A stretch of 64,000 bases of DNA, from assembly GCA_951804985.1 (NCBI GenBank), contig OX638132.1, positions 22,449,989 to 22,513,988 on the forward strand. The letters run 5' to 3'. Below are positions 11,408 to 23,871 of the stretch, piece by piece. The notes below the pieces were generated by a model. It was not told where the DNA came from, did no database searches, and saw nothing but the letters and a program-made list of their open reading frames with translations. Positions within the stretch are counted from its first letter, which is position 1. The number at the start of each line of letters is the position of its first letter. The stretch is from Dryomyza anilis (Eukaryota; Arthropoda; Insecta; Diptera; Dryomyzidae). Made by a program: the position numbers and the translations under genes.

Positions 11408-12258
11408 CACACAAAAAAATAATAGCTTGGCGTGCAGTTGTTTCAACGAATATTAATTTGCATCTTCCAAATGTAGTTAGCCTCAACTTATATTCATTTG
11501 TAGTAAACAATAGTATCAAGTGTAACCAAATATTAGTTGAAGCAACTGCAACATTGATTGGGGAAACAAACTTTTAATCATTTTTTTTATTTCCATTGCT
11601 ACGGCAACTAAATTCAAAATGAGACATAACCGATATTTAGTTGACTTAACAGATATTTGGTTATATTGACTAAATGATATAACATTAGGTTGTAGCAACC
11701 AATATTTATTTGATTCAACTGCGGAAACAGCTGTTTTACGATGTCAAAGCAGGACAACATCAGTCGCACAAGCTTCAGATTTTTCACACGTTGTTTTTGT
11801 ACTGCGGACAGCGCGTGCCACGTGCAAAACAAAATTTGGATTTGTTTTAAAGCTTCTTCGTTGTTACTGTTCGGTTTTTTCATGCCCAAATATACTTTCT
11901 TCAACAACGGGCATACTATTGTACAGAGTTCTTGTTATTTTCTTTCTATCTGTTGTGTTTCTATTATATGCAGCCCTAGCGCTCCAACGTGTTGCAAACA
12001 CGAAGTCAGCAGCACAACGAATCGTCGACAATGTTCGATCTCGGGAACGCTGTTGTGACGCTGACTTCGTGTTTGCAACACGTTGGAGAGCTAGAGCTTG
12101 GTAAAATTGGCCGATTTCTTATAATTAAATTGGCTACCACAACTAAACAAATTGGTTGTGTCAATTGTATTCATTAGCTGTGTGAACTGATACGCGGTGT
12201 TGCAACAACTAAATCGGTGTTGCAACACGGTTGCCCCAACAGATTCGTTCTTTGGGTG
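11408..12258. mobile_element. TA-flanked TIR element, second member of the CAC...AAA group
   Basis: The left end after TA is CACACAAAAAAATAATAG and the right end, read on the other strand, is CACCCAAAGAACGAATC, followed by TA. Length is 851 bp. The subterminal regions repeat a different motif from the 8.8-kb element, namely variants of GTTGCAACAACT and TTGATTCAACTG. A strong internal hairpin (11,973-12,097) is listed separately. Short open frames inside are not recognisable. Confidence 0.6.
11973..12097. repeat. 38-bp inverted repeat (hairpin) with about 49-bp loop
   Basis: The arms 11,982-12,010 and 12,060-12,088 are perfect 29-bp reverse complements beginning CTCCAACGTGTTGCAAACAC. With two mismatches the pairing extends to about 38 bp. 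It lies in the middle of the TIR element and may be a nested foldback insertion or a long-hairpin RNA source. Confidence 0.9.
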
Positions 12259-12926
12259 TAGATTATACACTTTATCATAAAACCAATGCAGTTGTATAGG
12301 ACTTTTATAAAAAATAAACTCATAAATTATAAACTTAAAACCGTTAACAAATTATAAAGTGGAATAAACTTTTATTTATGTAGTTATATTCAATCAAACA
12401 TGTAAACATTTTGTTTGAAATGTTATTAAATATTCTCTTTTTAACTTAATTGGAATTCAAATAGACAAACTTTGGGAAATAATTTTACAGAAACAATGTA
12501 TGGGTTCAATTCTGGTAATTATCTACATGTAGACTATAGTTTTAAAATATATAACTAATTTATCACACGATTTAAAAAAATTCCTTTTCGGGTGGTCATT
12601 TTTTATTTAATCTAAATTGTTCAATAATTGTTTAAGAAAATCAAACGGTTTGGAAACGGTCCAAAATAATAAGTCCCTGGATAAAGCTTTCGTAATGCTA
12701 TCTAAATAAAGCTTTGCTAAAACTATGCAAACACTAACAGCTGCGATCAGTAGGTAATCATAGCTCCAAACTAATCAACAAGTTGTTGTGACATCAGCGA
12801 CCTTGTTAGTTGGAAAACTGCCAGCCAGCCGAACACACTACCTACTATAATTTTCTCTTAATACTTATTTTTATTTTCTTATCAATAATAGTTTGGTATT
12901 TTTAATTAACAAGTTCAGCATAATCA

Positions 12927-13848
12927 ATGGCGCAAAGTTCCTGGTGCGGACGCAACTTTAAGCCGCGCGTTTTCTCCAAACACTCGCCCACTGTCTGCTA
13001 CAACAAGCCCGCCTCGGCACAAGTCTCTAAAATCGAATACGATGAGCGTCGCTTTCAGGCCATCATGGGTACATTGGTAGAGTCGTTGGTAGTGCCGCGA
13101 CGCAGCACCCGCACTTGGACAATGCAGGCTGGCGATCTGTGCCGCATCACTCTTAGCCAAGGGTCGCAGGTGGGCGACATGAACTTTTGGAATCTGGAGA
13201 ATACACAGGAACGCTTCTATTCGGGCAAAACACGTCAGCTGCACAGCACGCACCTCAAGGTCTACGATCGACTATGGAGCTGCATGCCGCATCTGCGTCC
13301 AATGGCCACTTTTGTATTCGACTCGTTGGCAGCGTACGGCATCGACGAGGATGGCGGTTCGTTGCATGATGTCGTGGGAACTCGCTGCGACGACTACACC
13401 TACAAGTTGATCACTGGCAAGGACCGTGTGGGCAGCTGTCATAGTTCATTAACAAAGGCCGTGATCGAGGAGCGCGGCATGACGGAGCAGGACGTGCACG
13501 ATGTCTGGAACATATTTATGTGCACCGGCTTTACTAGGGTGCGTCACTAAGAATTACTAATCTTGAACTTCTTATCAGCTAAATTAATGTTTAAAAATAA
13601 CTATTGAACATTTTAAAAAAACATATATATTATTTGTTTAGGATACACAGCAGTACTTCTGCAAACCCAGCCCCGCTCAGAAGGGTGACTTCATCGAATT
13701 TATTGCCGACATGAATCTGCTCGTCGCGCTCAGCGCCTGCCCACAGGGTGATGTTTCAATTCCGGTGGGTGAAGAGGTGCCGGACGATAAGTGCCACCCA
13801 CTGAAGGTAGAGGTTTTTCGGAAAAACGATGCAGCAAAAATTGTTTAA
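12927..13848 (+). CDS. DUF1989 (urea carboxylase-associated) family protein
   Basis: Two exons, 12,927-13,538 and 13,642-13,848, joined in phase 0 across a 103-bp intron (AGG|GTGCGT ... TTTAG|GAT), give 272 residues. The product spans the whole DUF1989 domain: VVPRRSTRTWTMQAGDLCRI near residue 50, GSQVGDMNFWN, HSTHLKVYDRLWSCMP, the CHSSLTKAV segment near 171, and DFIEFIADMNLLVALSACPQ in exon 2. In bacteria and fungi such proteins are encoded beside urea carboxylase or allophanate hydrolase, but their biochemical role is poorly defined. Conserved His and Cys residues suggest a metal site (inference). The start ATG has a fly-like context and no upstream in-frame alternative. No neighbouring gene points to urea metabolism. 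The intron and the fly-like surroundings show that it is integrated in the nuclear genome. The family assignment is firm; the function is unknown. Confidence 0.9.
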
Positions 13849-14043
13849 TATAAAAATTAGTTTATTTACATTTTTTTAAATTTGTTAGAAGAATTTATAT
13901 TATATAATTTTTTTTTTTTACATAGATAAATTGCACAACAATATTATTATATTTTTATGTTTATTAATATATATGCATAATTAATATGGAAAATAAATTA
14001 TACGATATTTTTTTAATAATATAAATAAAAAAAATTAAACCTT

Positions 14044-14116
14044 CGACCGTGACAGGACTCGAACCTGCAATCTTCGGATTCGAAGTCCGACGCCTTATCC
14101 ATTAGGCCACACGGTC
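14044..14116 (-). tRNA. tRNA-Arg (anticodon TCG)
   Basis: Read on the minus strand, acceptor GACCGTG pairs with CACGGTC, followed by discriminator G. The D-arm is TGGCCTAATGGATAAGGC, the anticodon loop CTTCGAA carries TCG, and the T-arm is GCAGGTTCGAGTCCTG. No intron is present. A T-run follows on the minus strand (the A-run at plus 14,030-14,037), acting as a polymerase III terminator. Confidence 0.97.
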
Positions 14117-14142
14117 CTCGAATTACAGCCAACAACTTGCGC

Positions 14143-14150
14143 TATATAAA
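14143..14150 (-). promoter_or_regulatory. TATA-like element upstream of tRNA-Arg
   Basis: TTTATATA lies 27-34 bases 5' of the tRNA-Arg start on the minus strand, where TATA-like boxes are often found upstream of insect tRNA genes. It may be a chance match in AT-rich DNA. Confidence 0.4.
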
Positions 14151-16532
14151 CACCCCAAATATCCTTCGAACAAAGACGGGGTTGATTTGCTATACATACA
14201 CAAATCATATTTAGGGGTAGGTTTCAGGATGTTATATATAGTTCACCAGGTTTGCAAAGACAATAATATATATACCATAAATTATAATTTGTTAATGAAT
14301 TGTTGAAAAACTGTACCACACGGTAACAAATTTTGGAATATTTTTTAAACAGATTACAGATAACTTTAATACTTTTATGACTAATTTTTAAACTTATCAA
14401 TAGTTTACAGCTTATTTCAAACTTTTTTTAGATACAAATTATTTATGTTTTTTAATTAAACATGGATTTATAATGTTTTTAGGTTATAAAACAATTCCAG
14501 TGGATTAAAAATTCAATCCAATTGTAATGAAATTTTATCTCAAATAGTCTTTTTTGTGTTTATTTAATAAATTTAATTTAAATTTTAAATTAAATTTAAA
14601 TTTTTTTTTTTTTTTTTATTATCTCGGTTTTATAATAATTAGTCCCTCAATTTGTGTCTATTTGTGTCTATGGATATATGGTGTATGACGTCTTTAATGC
14701 AATGTCATTTATGAAATTGCTGTAGACATATTCATCAATGACAAATTTTGTAATGTCCTCGATTCATCATTGATGACCTTGTCGTCAATGAGGACATTTC
14801 CTGCTGGGTAGCGCTTATAGTAAATGGCAGTAATGTTGGTTGCCGGTATTTTAGAGAATTTGAATGTAGCGGGCAAGGTATGCACTGTTGAAGAAGAAGA
14901 AAATAATTTCGAAAGAGACGAAAAATAATTAAAGAGTGTACGAGAATTAATTATAAAACTAAAATAATGAAAACTTTAAAAAATTTTATTTTTAAAATAA
15001 TACAAATATTAAAAAAAAATTAACAAAAACAAATCCGTATTTCAATCTTTTTTTTCAGCATTAATTTTAATCCCGTAAGATTACATGCAAAGTAATACAA
15101 CAAGTATTACAATGTAATGCAGAGAGGTATAACAAACTTTTTTAATATTTTAGGATCATAACAATTTAATCTTTTTTTGGTCGAGACATATATAAAATCC
15201 AAAAAAGTTTAAAAATAACCCAATATTTTTATCATGAATGTATATTAAAATTCTTCTTAAACTACTTTTACCAAATTTGAGACCTTTCAAACACAAAATT
15301 GTTTTGTGAACTATGTTATCACAATAACTTTTGCAATGACAAAAAGTTAACGTTTTGAGTCTAAATGAGATATTTCAAATTTTTAAAAATGTTGAGAAAT
15401 TTATTAGAATAATTATACTACCCAATTTTATTATACAAGGTTTTTAATAACATCTCCAATCCAGACTTAAAATCAGTATTTTTCTATTAAGGTTGAACCA
15501 GGTTCTCTTACATGTATCTGAAATGTTTTCAATTTACTACATTTGAGATTTTAATTGTGCTGTGGAGTGATAACTATTGTCAAACTTCATAAAAGTGTAA
15601 ACAAATTTATCGCCGACATAATCGATGTGATCAATTTTGTGAATGGTTTTTAAATAGTCATCGAATAAATCTGAATGGAAAATTAATAATTATTTGCAAG
15701 ATTTAAATAACGATATATATTATTTTATTTACTTTCCCGGCAAATTACCAGAAAAATAAATTTTGTTATTTAATCTGGCAGTACTTTAATTTTCATTGGG
15801 AAATGCTTTTCAAAAATTTATGAGTCACCCGGTTGTCTTCGTCAATAATGTCTTCAAATATATCTGAGTCACCCGGTTTCTTCGTCAATAATCTTCGTTA
15901 AAAATGTCATCACTTATATTTTTCTTTCACACCATCTATCAAAAATAAAAAAATTTATAAAAATTTGAAAATTCATAAATTAAATTAATTATCAATATAA
16001 TATTGTATATTAATAATCGAATTTATAATGGTAAATAAACCATGTGTGGTGTGACGTCGCAGTCAATGACCTGGTCAGGAGAATCGCCCATGGTGTGATC
16101 CACATGTGTAGACACAAAATAATAACAAATCGGAGTTCAATTAAAAATGTCGTAGTTTTCCGCACCAGTGTAATTAATCATAATTATTAGGAAAATTATT
16201 TTGGGGAGCTAAGAGACTTTTTTCCTCAAATTACAAAAAAAAAACAAAGGGAGTAGATTTCTGTAAAAGGCAGTAGAAAATTATGAAAAAATAGTAGAAA
16301 ATGATACTTTTAAAAATACAAATGAATTGGAGTAGATCTACTCCGATCAGAGTAGAATGAGAACACTGGTTAACTGTCACTGAAAAACGTCAGTTGATTT
16401 TCGATCTACCACCGATTTTAATAAAAGAGAAAATATATTTTTATTTCCGACGTGAAATGTTTATAAAGTAAATTAACATAAAAACGATACAGTGATTTTT
16501 CGAACCAAAACAATTACAATAACCAAACAGCA
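14151..16532. other. Intergenic DNA between tRNA-Arg and Jagunal
   Basis: No gene is seen. A 40-bp near-tandem duplication containing GAGTCACCCGGTT and CTTCGTCAATAAT sits at about 15,823-15,895. About 14,690-14,810 contains short complementary pieces (TCATCAATGACAAATTTTG and TCATTGATGACC) suggesting a small MITE. The last 100 bp before 16,533 are presumably the Jagunal 5' UTR. Confidence 0.45.
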
Positions 16533-19230
16533 ATGGCATCACGCAACGGTCCAATGGTCACAGGAACTGATGGCAACGACTTCGAGTTCAGACAGCGAGT
16601 GGCAGCTCCACATCAAATTAGGTTAAAAGAATTCAATTAAAATAAGCACAAATGCAGGAATTTCGTTTCAAACATTCGACATATTGAAATACTCGAGGTT
16701 TAAAGTGATAACGAATAGTTGTTTTTAAATTAAAGTAAACAAAGGAAGGAATTTTTTTATCCTGGATTTACTTTGGTTGATATAACCGATACGTGAGTGC
16801 AGCACCGACTAGTTAGCGCACCACTGTTAGCAGTCAGGCAGACGACTGGGCACATTGCCAGAATTTGTTTACATTTGATGCTGTTGGTTGCGGTGGTTTT
16901 AGTTTGTGACAAGTACTTGCTGGTGACGTTGGCAACATTTTGATGCTTCGCTCTTGGAGTTCAATCAATGCTATGCCATACTAAAGGTGTTTGAAATCAT
17001 GAGTTGTGTTTTCAAACATGGGATTTATTGTTTTTTGATATAAATGTCTCCTTCACTTTTTTATATCTTCGAATTATTGATTTTCTTAATGCATTTTGAG
17101 GAGAGACCATAATGTAAATGTGCAAACCGCTGACATCTGATCACATTTTTTGTAATAACTTCTTATTGAAAAAAAAATCACGTGGCTAAAATAATTTTGT
17201 ACGTGTATTTTTTGGTCTTTTTTTTAGTACGTAAAGTAAAATCGGCCAATATACGAGATATCCCAATATTCGAGATATGCAATTGCTTTAAAAATAGTAA
17301 CGATTATCGAATATATTTTTTTGATAACGTATTTCGTATATTGAATATAAAAAGGACTGCGATATTGCGTTATTGGTTTTGTAAAATACTAACTTAAAAA
17401 AAAGAAAAATACACTAAGGTTGCATAATTATTTACACTATAGGTAATTCAAAATATAACAAAAATAGTTATAGGGCTTTCATTTTAAAGTTATATATGGG
17501 TTTCATTTAAAGTATGTTTTAAAAAAGCAGTAAGTTAAATATTTATGAAATATACGAGTGAATCTAACATAAATTGACAATTTTGCGGAAATATTTTTTT
17601 ATTTATAATTTAAACCGATTAGTGTTTTTATTAAAAAAAAAACATTTCGGTAATCGGTAAATTGTAAAGCCCGTAATCAATTATCTGTTTTATTGCCGTC
17701 ATTCAATTGAGTTAATTTTAGATTGCTCTAAAATTGAATAAATTAAAAAGTAAACAATACACTATGGGTCATACTATGGGTCTAACTCACCGCTTTTTCG
17801 AAATTCAATTTTGTTGGAGAATGTGTTGAAAAATATGTCAAACTTAGAAAGCAAACAAAAAATTCTACGCTTTTGTGGAATTTCATACATGAATTAGCGG
17901 ACATTTGTATGAAAATTAGAAGGGAAGGGTATTAACGTCGCGCTAGAAATGACTTATGTCCCATAGTACATACACTGCATTACCGACAAAATTTAGTTTA
18001 GTTTCAACTCGTGCCCGTAAAATTCTTCCCGGTAGAATTCTTCCCTGTAGTGTTTTTCTAGTAGATGTTTTAGTGTGATGAATTTAGTGTGATAAGTTGT
18101 GGTGTGGTGAGTGTAAGTGTGGTGAGTTTCGGTGTGGTGAGTTATGGTGTGATTAAGTATGATGAAAAACATTCAATTTTAAAGTTTATTTGAAACCGAT
18201 ATCATTAGGGCTGAGATATAGCGTACTTAATTTTTGGGTTCTATGGGAAGTGCCACTCACTTTTGCCCAATCTAGTCTATATGTGGTTGAGGATACTCCA
18301 TGGACTTTATAGCATATTAATGCAAATTATGAGAAAAATACATTCAGTGTTTTGTTATGAATCTGAGTTATACACCAAAAATAAAAAAAGAGCGTAAAAG
18401 TGGACGTGGTCAACGAAAACTATGTAGTGACCTTCTCCTGGGTCTCTAGGATATATATTCCAAATTTTACGAAAATCCGTCCACAGGTGTACGTTTGCAT
18501 AGCGCACAAACAAACAAACGGAAAATAAGTTTTATATATATAGATGAAAAAGTTGTAGGAAATTGTTTACAAATCTTTTAATACTTGCCAATATTTTAGA
18601 ATTCGATTTCTTATATATATAAACTTAAATAATTAACGAATTTATATCTGTTGCACAGTTTGCTGAATAAATCGCGTCTGAAATACTGCATCTTCTTTCA
18701 TGCGCTGCTCTTCTTTGTCATGCTGGCCAAGCTGACATCGGACATTTTGGATCGTTTGGACATTTTTGTGCTGGAAATTGAGGAATTGGAAGTGCCGGCG
18801 CCCCTTTGGTGGGAATACATTTGGCTGGCATCGTTGTTGACCTCCTTTCTGGGTTTGTCGGCGGCACGCAGCAACAAAATACGCGACATGCAAAAATACA
18901 TGATCGCAATTGGTGTGTTTAGCGTATTGCCAATGATCTACTGCTTCATCTACTACTTTGCCGATGTGTTGGAATACGTCACAATGGAGCCAGGCATTGA
19001 ACTCGATGAGACCGACATCTTCTTGTGGCGCGTAAGCACATATTATACAAGCAGTCTAAAATGTTTTAACTAAAAATCTTTTTGTTTTTTAATTAAAGGG
19101 TCTACCTTATGGTTTGCTTTGGTATGCCTTCTGCTTTGTCGGCTTCCAAATTCATGGCTTCACTTTGTACTTTGCCATGAATCTGGTCAAGGCCTGGAAG
19201 GCCAGAACCGCTGCACGTAAATACCAGTAA
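16533..19230 (+). CDS. jagn: Jagunal, ER membrane protein
   Basis: Three exons: 16,533-16,621, 18,659-19,031 and 19,099-19,230. Exon 1 (MASRNGPMVTGTDGNDFEF...) ends in AG, exon 2 opens with T, giving the Ser of QISLLNKSRLKYC; exon 2 to 3 is phase 0 (LWR|GLPYG). The product is 197 residues, the usual length for the family, and is nearly colinear with fly Jagunal. Four hydrophobic segments are seen at about residues 38-56, 80-97, 108-128 and 158-178, and the tail ends in a basic ER-retention-like stretch (KARTAARKYQ). Jagunal organises the endoplasmic reticulum and supports membrane and secretory traffic, including in oocytes. The 2-kb first intron holds repeats. The gene stands alone on the plus strand; AATAAA-like signals follow the stop. 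Confidence 0.95.
18380..18545. repeat. Dispersed repeat tail inside Jagunal intron 1
   Basis: The block reads AAATTTTACGAAAATCCGTC, then GCACAAACAAACAAACGG, before an AT-rich end. This phrase type is typical of the 3' ends of dispersed elements in many insect genomes. The 5' end of the element is not recognisable. Confidence 0.45.
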
Positions 19231-20087
19231 ATGCACCCAGTAATACATAGCAACAAAAAAAAAACAGCATATGTTGCCATAGAAACAAAAGTGTTGAGAG
19301 ATCACAAAATACTCGCAATCGAAATGCGCGTTAACTACTACTACTATGCAATAATATGACGCGTTATTCAAACAAAAATACTTAATTAATTTGCCACTGT
19401 AAAAGTTTATTATTTATAACGTTTTAAGCAATATCAGTGTTTGTAAATATTTAATTTAAAACGCACACAAATGAACAGCAGTGTTAGAACAAAATATATA
19501 GCAAAATTGGTTTGCACCAGAAAATCAAAGAGAATTTATAGTTATGCAAAATAAAATGTTATATCTAAATGTTGTTAAATTAAAACAAAAAAGAAAAATG
19601 AAAAAAAATATTAAATAATTACAAATATTTATCTAAACATCATTAAATGATAAGTTGCGCTAAAGCAAACTAAAAAAAAAAAAATAACAAATTACATGAC
19701 ACGTTGTGTTCAGCACAAATTTCTTTAAACACACTCACACAATAAGTAGTTTGTGACTTGTTTTAATCAATTATTAATAAGATTTGTACTTATTTTTCAA
19801 TGTGCCTATAGTTGTTATATGTAAAACGTAAAAACTCAAAATCGATATTTCTTTGTTTAGTTAATTTATAAAATTATTTTAATGTTTTACTCTTGAACTG
19901 CCTTTACAGCAACAACAGCTAACAACAACAAATTCATTGGTTGGAGAGAACGAAAAACAATTTGTTGCGCTGTAAGAATTTTATGAATAAAACTGTTTTC
20001 TTCTGAGTGGGTTATAAAAAATAAATGCGTTTTTTTTTTTAATATTTATTTTATTTTAGGTTAATTTAAATTTGAAAAATTATGCTA
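19231..20087. other. Jagunal 3' UTR and AT-rich intergenic DNA
   Basis: It starts as the likely Jagunal 3' UTR (AATAAAA near 19,549). The rest is A-rich with no gene visible. Confidence 0.5.
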
Positions 20088-20263
20088 TCCCAATAAAGAC
20101 AGATACGGAATGAAATGTAAAAATGGTTCGTATCAATGGGAATGGGCCGTATATTAAATTTCATTTCATATATAAAACGAGTGGCTGCGTTCCGTCAACG
20201 GTGTTTCTGCCCATAAATACGGAACGTATACGGCACGTTTACGTGACTTTTGGTTTATTGGGA
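20088..20263. mobile_element. 176-bp MITE with TCCCAATAAA termini and TA flanks
   Basis: The left end TCCCAATAAAGAC and the right end read on the other strand TCCCAATAAACC are inverted repeats, both flanked by TA. The interior contains paired CGTA/TACG-rich blocks (CCGTATACGTTCCGTATTTATG on one strand). No coding capacity, so non-autonomous. Confidence 0.75.
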
Positions 20264-20730
20264 TATTAAATTTGAAGATTAATCTAAGTGTGTGTGTCTA
20301 ATTTAAAGACTAAACTATGAAGGTTTTAATAAAAACTAAGTTCATCGCCCGGTATCACTGGAACGCCTTGAGGGAATTAATTGAATTTTACAATCAAAAA
20401 CATTATTTGAAATCACTATAAACTGCGCCTACTTTGACCCCTCTTGGGCGCTCTATTTAAAAGATTTTTATTCGGTTATATTCCGTAATCAATCGTTTAT
20501 CACATATCTCTTTCCTTATCACTTTGTTAATCAATTTAGTTTGCTCAAAAAGTTGCTAAACTGAATAGTAAACACTGCATTAAACAACCTAAAAATTTAA
20601 TTTTCAATGGATCGGTAATTGTTAATCTGTAAACTTGATAATCAGTTGCATAATCATCTGATTTTTTGCTGACATTCGTTTTAGTTCAAATTATATTGCA
20701 TGAAAATAGGCTAAATTGAATAGTAAACAC

Positions 20731-21819
20731 TAAAGGCTGTATTGGAGGACATGTGAGTCAGTTTAGACTCACGCTCAAATTAAGATTCAATCACAATCAT
20801 GCGTGATTCACGTGAATCACGTGTTTTTTTGCTATTGTTTTCAGAATGCATAAAAATACATATTTCATTTTTAATGTTGGAGAGATTGGTCGACCGATCG
20901 TGGCACCTCCAATACAACCTTCATCTTTAAAACGTAATAATGATGTTGTGATGTTAGGGATTTTCATAAAATATATCTCAATTTTTAACGGAGACGAAAA
21001 TGTGGAAGACATTTTTACCTTTCTATAGGAACATCACATTGTTCCTATAGAAAGGTAAAAATTGCCTCGAAGAATGAATTCGTAAAGAATTCGTGTAAAA
21101 TTTGTGAGTATTGTCTCTGGGAAAAATTATTATCTCTGAAAAAGAATGATAAATAAAAGAATAGTCCGGAGTAGAATTTACCAGTGATGAATTGACTTTG
21201 GGAAAAACTATTTTTTAATCGATATTTTTGGTTAATACATTTATAACTCGAATAAAAACGGGACCCACACGAATCCCTGGACAAGTAAACTTAATAAACA
21301 AAAGGAAGTCAATACGAAGTTTGTATATTTGATATTGAAAATTAAACTTTTTACAAAAATGGGTATATTAAAAAAAAATAATAATAATAAATAAAAACGC
21401 ATTCTATGTCCATTTCTATGAAACCAAGCAAAAACTATTCACATGCCCCACAAAAATTGACTAGCCCATACTAAGTACGGGGGGTTAGATCAATTGTTGG
21501 CTGTAACCTTGCAACTTATTCTGAGTTGTAGAAGGGGTGCATAGATGACGGTCGGCTAGCAAGGGTTTGATTTATTATAGTTCTAAATAGTGAGCCGACG
21601 CCTTCCCAAAACCTTCAGAGTTCAAGGCGTGGTCCTACTTGTTCTGTAGTTCAGCAAAAATATAGACAAATCGCAAAAAAATAAAAGAAAGATGTTTTTA
21701 TTTTATGATGTTTGTATTTTTTTGTCTAATCACACTCACGTGAACAAAACTAAGATTCAATCACAATCACGCGTGATTCACGTGAATCACGCTGAATAAC
21801 GCTCACATGGCCATCTCTA
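20731..21819 (+). mobile_element. hAT-like non-autonomous element, copy 1, with 8-bp target duplication
   Basis: The block is flanked by GTAAACAC on both sides (20,723-20,730 and 21,820-21,827), the 8-bp duplication expected of hAT elements. The right terminus read inward is TAGAGATGGCCATGTGAGCG and the left is TAAAGGCTGTATTGGAGGAC, a weaker match because of a small insertion. Subterminal CACGTGAATCACG-type palindromes occur at both ends. The interior matches 33,768-34,495 in the opposite orientation. No transposase frame is present. It has landed in another repeat, whose TAGTAAACACTGCATTACCG phrase recurs nearby. Confidence 0.8.
21012..21061. repeat. Perfect 22-bp hairpin
   Basis: TTTTTACCTTTCTATAGGAA continues to 21,033 and is exactly reverse-complemented at 21,040-21,061 around a 6-base loop. 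It lies in a block of about 170 bp (21,002-21,171) that the second hAT-like copy at 34.3-34.4 kb lacks. Confidence 0.95.
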
Positions 21820-21827
21820 GTAAACAC

Positions 21828-23012
21828 TGCATTACCGACAAATTTAGACAAATTTCTAAAATTACACAACATATGACGTAAATTTGTGTTTTTCATTCAA
21901 ATCTCATAATTGAATTCGTAAATTTTTCTTCAATGAATGACTTAACTGTAACGTATCAACAACTAACACAATTTTGTAAAATATGTATCAATAAATGAAG
22001 GCACTATGTAATTTTGTGTCATTCATGTTTGATCCCAGTAAGCCAGTATAGCAGGAAAAATACAGTTTATGAGAATTTTCTGTCTTGCGGGCAATATTTT
22101 CTCAAATACCAATACATCCTAGAAAAAATAACGAAATCTGTGTACAATTTGAAAGTAAAATTTGGGTTTTAAATAAAAAAGCAAATATGTCATATGAAAA
22201 ATAATTAAAATGTGCTCAAAATGAAAATTACAAAAATTACAAGCAAGACATTGTGATCATTTGAGGTACGAAAATATTTTGAGGTATTTGGTAGAAATTT
22301 CTTGTTCGGTGGGAATTTGTAGAATTCTCCTCTGTAGGATGTCCAGTTGTAAAAATGTCCAGGTTCTGCTATAACAACTTCATAGCAAGCTCAATAGACA
22401 TTGTGCCATCACTGAAGCTAATGTAATTCCGACACACCATCTAGAGAATAAGCGCCAATTGATTGATGACAATTTCCGTTATTTGAGAAACGAATAGGAA
22501 AGTTCTGAAAAAATGTTCATATCATAAAAAAAAAAAAAAGGTTTGACATAAAATATAAATTTTATTAAATTATAAAAAAAAAACATAAATAAATAAATGT
22601 GTCATATTTATTAGTTTTACCCTCATATGTGAATACTTAAAAGAGTACAAAAAAAAATGCTCTCTACTACTGGGTTACTCCTAAAACACTCATAAATGAG
22701 CCCTTAAAAGAGTCAAAAAAATCTCCCGACGCCTGGATCTATACCCAAAAAATCATATTTATTATACTTTTATTGACTCCTAAAACGTCGGTAAAGAACA
22801 AATTTTTTAGAGTCCTAAAATTATCATATTTATGGTCAATTTAAATATTCCTCAAACATTCATTTTTTTAGACTTTTTAGACAAGGCAATAAACTGTAGG
22901 TCCCACCACTTTGAGTACAAATATAACACACACAGCTCAAAATGGTTTGTTTTCTTAGTGTAGTATATTTAATCATGCCTCCATAATTTTTATGTTCTGT
23001 GTGTTGACTATA
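21828..23012. other. Repeat-rich intergenic DNA
   Basis: It continues the repeat interrupted by the hAT-like element (ACTGCATTACCGACAAATTT, with relatives at 17,975-18,000 and 20,570). No gene is seen. Confidence 0.5.
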
Positions 23013-23871
23013 CACTGAGAAGAAAATGTCCCATTAAGTACTTAATGGAACGACCATCAATCTTATGGTTAATGAATTAATAGTTTTTTCTTTTTGAATA
23101 AAAAGTATTCTAATTAATTTGATAGTATTCGAAAAATTCAGTACCATAACTCTAAATATTTCAATATTATTATTTTTAATAGAATAAATACTATTGTTTT
23201 AATGGTTTCCTCCTATAATTATAAACGTGGCATAAAAAACATAAACTCGAATATAAACTTGTTCGTTTTGTACGTTATTCTGCGTGTTTGTGTTTGCTCA
23301 AAATGGTCGCATGTATTTTTTGTAATAATCCACATTATTAATAGCGACATTGGTAAGGAATTAATGTATTTAATGTAAATTCATTATATTCAACCGTTTT
23401 CTATTTATTACAGATAATAAATAATAAATCGAACTTCTGTTATGGCGACGGACTCTAAATGCAGACTCAAGTATTGAAAACTGAAGCGAACATTGATTGT
23501 GCTATAACCTTTTGCAACGAGAAGTGTCCATTTATGTGTGTGATTTTTTAAAAGTGAAGTTCAGTTTCGACATTTAATTAAAATAAATTATACAGTAAAT
23601 TAACTAAAATCCATTTTTGTTTTAATAAATTATTAGGAAAATGTAATTCGACTATACTATAAAATTAATAAAACGTATCATAAAATATTTATAGGTTTCG
23701 GTTATTGTATTTAAAGGATCACATTATAAAATTTATGGTACAACAAAATATTGTATTAACAGTTCCAATATTACTGAATTAATGAGACGCATCCTATTGA
23801 GCAATTTTAATAGTATAAATTATTGCTTTTCTATTGAAATACTATTAATTTTGCATGTTTTTTTCTGGGTG
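23013..23871. mobile_element. TA-flanked TIR element, third member of the CAC...AAA group
   Basis: Left end after TA: CACTGAGAAGAAAATG. Right end on the other strand: CACCCAGAAAAAAACATG, followed by TA. Length is 859 bp. The subterminal motif is an AATACTATTAAT/ATTAATAGT variant repeated at both ends. A frame around 23,300 (MVACIFCNN-like) is too short to interpret. Confidence 0.65.

Noticed and set aside
11614..11907. Minus-strand frame with VYLGMKKPNSNNEEALKQIQ
   Set aside because: It lies inside the TIR element, is short and matches no family I know; kept only as unexplained content of that element.
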